Of a DNA stretch of 64,000 nt, positions 60,626 through 64,000 are shown piece after piece; within the stretch, counting starts at the first letter, position 1; each line of letters begins with the position of its first letter. The stretch comes from Micromonospora_E sp048060115. Its GTDB lineage: Bacteria; Actinomycetota; Actinomycetes; Mycobacteriales; Micromonosporaceae. Both the position numbers and the translations under genes were made by a program. A model generated the notes under the pieces. It had not been told where the DNA came from. It saw only the letters and a list, made by a program, of their open reading frames with translations, and ran no database searches. The stretch spans positions 1-64,000 of the forward strand of contig NZ_JBHMIM010000033.1 of NCBI RefSeq assembly GCF_048060115.1. Direction: 5' to 3'.

Positions 60626-60713
60626 CCCGAACCTCACCGGCGATCTTGCAGTTATCGAGAGTATTTGCCCGAATTGTCCCTCGATAACTGCAAGATCGCC
60701 GGTGAGGTTCGGG
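60626..60713. repeat. dispersed palindrome, copy 2 (34-bp perfect arms)
   Basis: Arms 60626-60659 and 60680-60713 are perfectly complementary over 34 bp around a 20-nt loop. The inner half of the arms and the loop match the element at 64-118 (loop consensus ATTTGNCCGANTTGTCC). It sits just after the stop of the convergent IclR-type gene. Confidence 0.85.
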
Positions 60714-60722
60714 GACGGGTCG

Positions 60723-61409
60723 TCAGAGGCCCGAGAGTCGTTGGCCGGCGCGGACGACCGCCATGGCATGGCGCTCGCCGGGGCGGCGGCCGAGTCGCTC
60801 GATCGGGCCGGAGACACTGACCGAGGCGATCACCCGGCCGGTGCGGTCCCGGATCGGAGCCGAGACGCTGGCCACCCCGGCCTCGCGTTCGGCTACGCTC
60901 TGTGCCCAGCCGCGTCGGCGCACCTCGGCCAGCGTCCGGCCGGTGAACTTGCAGCGAGGCAGCAGTGGCATGACGGCCTCGGGCGGCTCCCAGGCGAGCA
61001 GGATCTGCGCGGCCGAACCGGCGGTCATCGGCAGCACCGAGCCGATCGGCACCGTGTCCCGCAGCCCGCTGGCCCGCTCGGCGGCCGCGACGCAGATCCG
61101 TTCGTCGGCGCGGCGCAGGTACAACTGTGCGCTCTCGCCGGTGGCGTCGCGCAGGGCGGCCAGCAAGGGCTCGGCCGCGGTCAGCAGCACATCGGGCGCG
61201 GCGTTGGCCAACTCGCCCAGCCGGGGGCCGGGCCGCCAGCGCCCCTGGGTGTCCCGGACCAGCATCCGATGGATCTCCAGCGCCTGGGCCAGCCGGTGCG
61301 CGGTGGCCCGGGGCAGCTTGGTCCGCTCGACGAGTTCGGCCAGGCTGGCGCCGTCCACGCACGCCGCGAGGATCACGACCGCCTTGTCGAGAACGCCGAC
61401 ACCGCTCAT
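60723..61409 (-). CDS. IclR-family regulator (NdgR/AreB-like)
   Basis: This 228-residue protein has an IclR winged helix (SGVGVLDKAVVILAACVDG, then LPRATAHRLAQALEIHRML) and a GAF-like effector domain. It closely resembles NdgR/AreB of Streptomyces, which controls leuCD and other amino acid genes and is divergent from leuC, as here. ATG 61409 matches the NdgR start; ATG 61433 is in frame. The 49-nt gap to leuC must hold both promoters and its operator. Confidence 0.9.
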   Translation of the reverse strand: MSGVGVLDKAVVILAACVDGASLAELVERTKLPRATAHRLAQALEIHRMLVRDTQGRWRPGPRLGELANAAPDVLLTAAEPLLAALRDATGESAQLYLRRADERICVAAAERASGLRDTVPIGSVLPMTAGSAAQILLAWEPPEAVMPLLPRCKFTGRTLAEVRRRGWAQSVAEREAGVASVSAPIRDRTGRVIASVSVSGPIERLGRRPGERHAMAVVRAGQRLSGL

Positions 61410-61458
61410 ACTGTGTCCCACAAGCCGAAACATACCTCCCAGAATTTAGGATGTCCAG

Positions 61459-62916
61459 ATGGTGGGAGCCACTTCGAAGCCGACATCGCCCAGGACCCTG
61501 GCCGAGAAGGTCTGGGACGCCCACGTGGTGCGATCCGCCCCGGGCGAACCGGACCTGCTCTACATCGACCTGCACCTGCTGCACGAGGTCACCAGCCCGC
61601 AGGCCTTCGACGGGCTGCGCGTGGCCGGGCGCCCGGTACGCCGTACCGACCTGACCCTGGCCACCGAGGACCACAACACCCCGACCGGGTACGCCGATCC
61701 GGCGTTCAACAGCCGACGCGGTGACCTGCTGACGATCAGCGACCCGACCTCGCGTACCCAGATCGAGACGCTGCGCCGCAACTGTGCCGAGTTCGGCATC
61801 AAGCTGCACGCCCTCGGCGACGAAGAGCAGGGCATCGTGCACGTCATCGGCCCGCAGCTGGGCCTGACCCAGCCGGGCATGACCATCGTGTGTGGCGACT
61901 CGCACACCGCGACCCACGGCGCCTTCGGCGCGCTCGCCTTCGGCATCGGCACCAGCGAGGTCGAGCACGTGCTCGCCACCCAGACACTGCCGCAGACCGG
62001 GCCGAAGACGATGGCGGTCACCGTGACCGGCGAGCTGGGCCCCGGCGTCACCGCCAAGGACCTGGTGCTGGCCCTGATCACCCAGGTCGGCACCGGCGGC
62101 GGCCGTGGCTACGTCGTCGAGTACCGGGGTGAGGCGATCCGCAAGCTCTCCATGGAGGGCCGGATGACAGTGGCCAACATGTCCATCGAGTGGGGCGCCA
62201 AGGCCGGCATGGTCGCACCGGACGAGACCACCTTCGCTTACCTCAAGGGCCGGCCGAACGCGCCGCAGGGCGCCGACTGGGACACCGCCGTGGCCTACTG
62301 GTCCAGTCTGGTCACCGACGAGGGCGCGACGTTCGACGCCGAGGTGATCCTCGACGCCAGCGCGATCACGCCGTTCGTGACCTGGGGCACGAACCCGGGG
62401 CAGGGCGCCGCGCTGAGCGCCACCGTGCCCGACCCGGAGCAGTTCGACACCGACGCGGAGCAGGTCGCCGCCCGGCGGGCCCTGGAGTACATGGACCTGC
62501 GGCCCGGCACCGCGCTGCGGGACGTCGCCGTCGACGTGGTCTTCGTGGGCTCCTGTACCAACGGCCGGCTGGAGGACCTACGGGCCGCCGCCGACGTGCT
62601 GCGCGGACGCAAGGTCGCCGACGGCGTACGGATGCTGGTGGTGCCCGGCTCGGCCAAGGTGCGCGAGGCCGCCGAGACCGAGGGACTCGACAAGGTCTTC
62701 GCCGAGGCCGGCGCGGAGTGGCGGTTCGCCGGCTGCTCGATGTGCCTGGGCATGAACCCGGACACCCTCAAGCCGGGGGAGCGCTCCGCGTCCACCTCCA
62801 ACCGCAACTTCGAGGGCCGGCAGGGCCGCGGCGGGCGTACTCATCTGGTGTCGCCGCCGGTGGCCGCTGCCACCGCTGTGGTGGGCCGGCTGGCCGCGCC
62901 GGCGGACCTGAACTGA
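61459..62916 (+). CDS. leuC: 3-isopropylmalate dehydratase large subunit
   Basis: This 485-residue aconitase-family protein isomerises 2- to 3-isopropylmalate, and probably citramalate. The iron-sulfur ligands are in FVGSCTNGR and FAGCSMCLGMN, with VCGDSHTATHGAFGALAFG near the middle. The ATG is 6 nt after TAGGAT (61447-61452), so the mRNA should be leaderless. It is followed by leuD with a 40-nt gap. Confidence 0.97.
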   Translation: MVGATSKPTSPRTLAEKVWDAHVVRSAPGEPDLLYIDLHLLHEVTSPQAFDGLRVAGRPVRRTDLTLATEDHNTPTGYADPAFNSRRGDLLTISDPTSRTQIETLRRNCAEFGIKLHALGDEEQGIVHVIGPQLGLTQPGMTIVCGDSHTATHGAFGALAFGIGTSEVEHVLATQTLPQTGPKTMAVTVTGELGPGVTAKDLVLALITQVGTGGGRGYVVEYRGEAIRKLSMEGRMTVANMSIEWGAKAGMVAPDETTFAYLKGRPNAPQGADWDTAVAYWSSLVTDEGATFDAEVILDASAITPFVTWGTNPGQGAALSATVPDPEQFDTDAEQVAARRALEYMDLRPGTALRDVAVDVVFVGSCTNGRLEDLRAAADVLRGRKVADGVRMLVVPGSAKVREAAETEGLDKVFAEAGAEWRFAGCSMCLGMNPDTLKPGERSASTSNRNFEGRQGRGGRTHLVSPPVAAATAVVGRLAAPADLN

Positions 62917-62956
62917 CCGGCCGGGCGACGACGCACCGACTAGACGGGAACACGAC

Positions 62957-63544
62957 ATGGACAAGTTCACTCTGCACACCGGGACCGCTGTCCCGCTGCG
63001 CCGATCCAACGTGGATACGGATCAGATCATCCCGGCCGTGTACCTCAAGCGGGTGACCCGGACCGGCTTCGCCGACGGACTATTCAATGCCTGGCGCGAG
63101 GATCCGGAATTCGTTCTGAACAATCCTTCATATTCGGGGGCATCCATTCTCGTCGCTGGCCCGGAGTTCGGCACCGGGTCATCGCGTGAACACGCCGTGT
63201 GGGCCTTGCGGGACTGGGGCTTCCGGGCGGTGATGTCTCCCCGCTTCGGAGACATCTTCCGGGGCAACGCACTCAAGGAAGGCCTCCTGCCGGTCGAGCT
63301 GGAAATGGCCGCCATTGAGGAATTGTGGGCGCTCGTCGAGAGCGATCCCACCGCAGCAGTCACCGTCGACCTCACCACCCGCGAGGTCAGAGCCGGCGGG
63401 GCCAGCTGGTCGTTCCCGATCGACGAGTTCAGTCGGTGGCGGCTCATGGAGGGACTGGACGACATTGGACTGACCCTGCGTCACGAGTCGGACATCACCG
63501 AGTACGAGAGGAACCGCCTGCCCATCAAGCCGGTCGTCGTATAG
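62957..63544 (+). CDS. leuD: 3-isopropylmalate dehydratase small subunit
   Basis: This 195-residue swivel subunit has NVDTDQIIPAVYLKRV and the substrate-binding FGTGSSREHAVWAL motif. It pairs with LeuC. A weak ACGGGAACACGAC sequence precedes the ATG. It ends the leuCD operon and is followed by a terminator. Confidence 0.97.
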   Translation: MDKFTLHTGTAVPLRRSNVDTDQIIPAVYLKRVTRTGFADGLFNAWREDPEFVLNNPSYSGASILVAGPEFGTGSSREHAVWALRDWGFRAVMSPRFGDIFRGNALKEGLLPVELEMAAIEELWALVESDPTAAVTVDLTTREVRAGGASWSFPIDEFSRWRLMEGLDDIGLTLRHESDITEYERNRLPIKPVVV

Positions 63545-63628
63545 CTCCGATCCGCCTCGCGCGGCGCTACCTGTGCCCTGTGTTGGCCATCACCAAGGCC
63601 TTCCCGAGCGCTTGCCAGACGCCGATTC

Positions 63629-63700
63629 CGCCCCCATCCGATGGCCCACCAACCGCCCGGCTACTGCCAACCGGCCGGTTCGGGCCACCGGATGGGGGCG
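63629..63700 (+). terminator. hairpin after leuCD
   Basis: CGCCCCCATCCG (63629-63640) pairs with CGGATGGGGGCG (63689-63700), with inner TGGCCC/GGGCCA pairing and a long loop. Confidence 0.6.
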
Positions 63701-63738
63701 AATCCGTTACGACACAAGGACTTTTTTCCCGTAGATGT

Positions 63739-63767
63739 TTGTGTCCTGCCGGTACAGGGCATACCGT
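63739..63767 (+). promoter_or_regulatory. promoter of the HU gene
   Basis: TTGTGT (63739-63744) and TACCGT (63762-63767) are 17 nt apart. An inverted repeat GACACAA/TTGTGTC brackets the -35 region. Confidence 0.5.
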
Positions 63768-63816
63768 GCGCGCAGAATGGCTCGCAGAGTCCAGTTGCAC
63801 ATACGGGAGGGAACTC

Positions 63817-64000
63817 GTGAACAAGGCAGAGCTCATCGACGCGCTTGCGGCTCGCCTGGGGGACCGAAAGACGGCGACGACGGCGCTCGACGCCGTCCTG
63901 GCCGAGGTCCAGGCGGCGGTCACCAAAGGCGACCGAGTGGGTATCACCGGGTTCGGGGTCTTCGAGAAGCGCGTCCGCGCGGCTCGAACAGCCCGCAACC
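63817..64000 (+). CDS. HU-family DNA-binding protein (3' end outside the window)
   Basis: The first 61 codons encode MNKAELIDALAARLGDRKTA and VGITGFGVFEKRVRAARTAR, typical of bacterial HU. The GTG start has GGGAGG 6 nt upstream. The gene runs off the window. In actinobacteria an HU gene after leuCD often carries a Lys/Ala/Pro-rich histone-like tail, which cannot be checked here. Confidence 0.93.
   Translation, partial: MNKAELIDALAARLGDRKTATTALDAVLAEVQAAVTKGDRVGITGFGVFEKRVRAARTARN

Overview
The window comes from a high-GC actinobacterium, most likely of the family Micromonosporaceae. Signs in the sequence are the strong G/C bias at third codon positions, paired XRE-DUF5753/DUF397 regulators, an actinobacterial-type LexA box, many apparently leaderless genes (a TAnnnT box 6-7 nt before ATG or GTG), and the order NdgR-like regulator / leuC / leuD / HU. 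No species can be named from sequence alone.

Layout. 0-1.6 kb: glyA behind a ZTP (pfl) riboswitch. 1.7-12.0 kb: a mannan-use locus with a LacI regulator, an ABC binding protein and two permeases (no ATPase), beta-mannosidase, a ROK sugar kinase and a secreted GH5 mannanase. 12.1-16.0 kb: accessory DNA with an XRE/DUF397 pair, a lower-GC two-gene unit (unknown 429-aa protein plus an inositol-monophosphatase-like enzyme) and a broken hydrolase. 16.0-23.7 kb: an N-acyltransferase-like gene with a probable frameshift, a lipoprotein, an ECF sigma factor fused to an anti-sigma and membrane anchor, a GNAT protein, a beta-lactamase-like hydrolase and SOS-controlled dinB. 23.8-42.7 kb: the branched-chain amino acid and serine region (ilvD, ilvB-ilvN-ilvC, serA, leuB, ilvE, cimA) interspersed with a GGDEF-EAL protein, mannosyl-3-phosphoglycerate synthase, ApbE, a tyrosine phosphatase and a PRC-barrel protein. 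43.7-49.8 kb: a MoxR-DUF58-VWA operon bracketed by a TnpB relic and a complete TnpB element, then an HtrA-like protease. 49.9-60.1 kb: ArfB, a subtilase with a Trp-rich tail, a large GGDEF-STAND-TPR protein with a coupled small gene, a glycosylase-like protein, an ArsR-type regulator, a membrane protein and an FAH-family enzyme. 60.2-64.0 kb: tRNA-Gln, tRNA-Glu, an IclR-type regulator, leuCD and the start of an HU gene.

How the genes work together. Most of the conserved genes serve amino acid supply: citramalate or isopropylmalate chemistry (cimA, leuB, leuCD), the common ilv pathway (ilvBNC, ilvD, ilvE) and serine/glycine (serA, glyA). Regulation is visible in the DNA: a ZTP riboswitch before glyA, two separate leader-peptide attenuators rich in Leu/Val/Ile codons before ilvB and cimA, and an NdgR-like regulator divergent from leuC. 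The mannan locus is self-contained for extracellular cleavage, uptake, intracellular hydrolysis and phosphorylation.

The least explained parts, and the best candidates for something undescribed, are the GGDEF-STAND-TPR protein with its coupled partner (52.2-56.1 kb), the low-GC unknown/phosphatase pair (13.4-15.5 kb), a dispersed palindrome with a conserved loop found at both ends of the window, and a near-identical leader shared by moxR and htrA, each next to a TnpB element. All function calls are by motif recognition; no database search was run.
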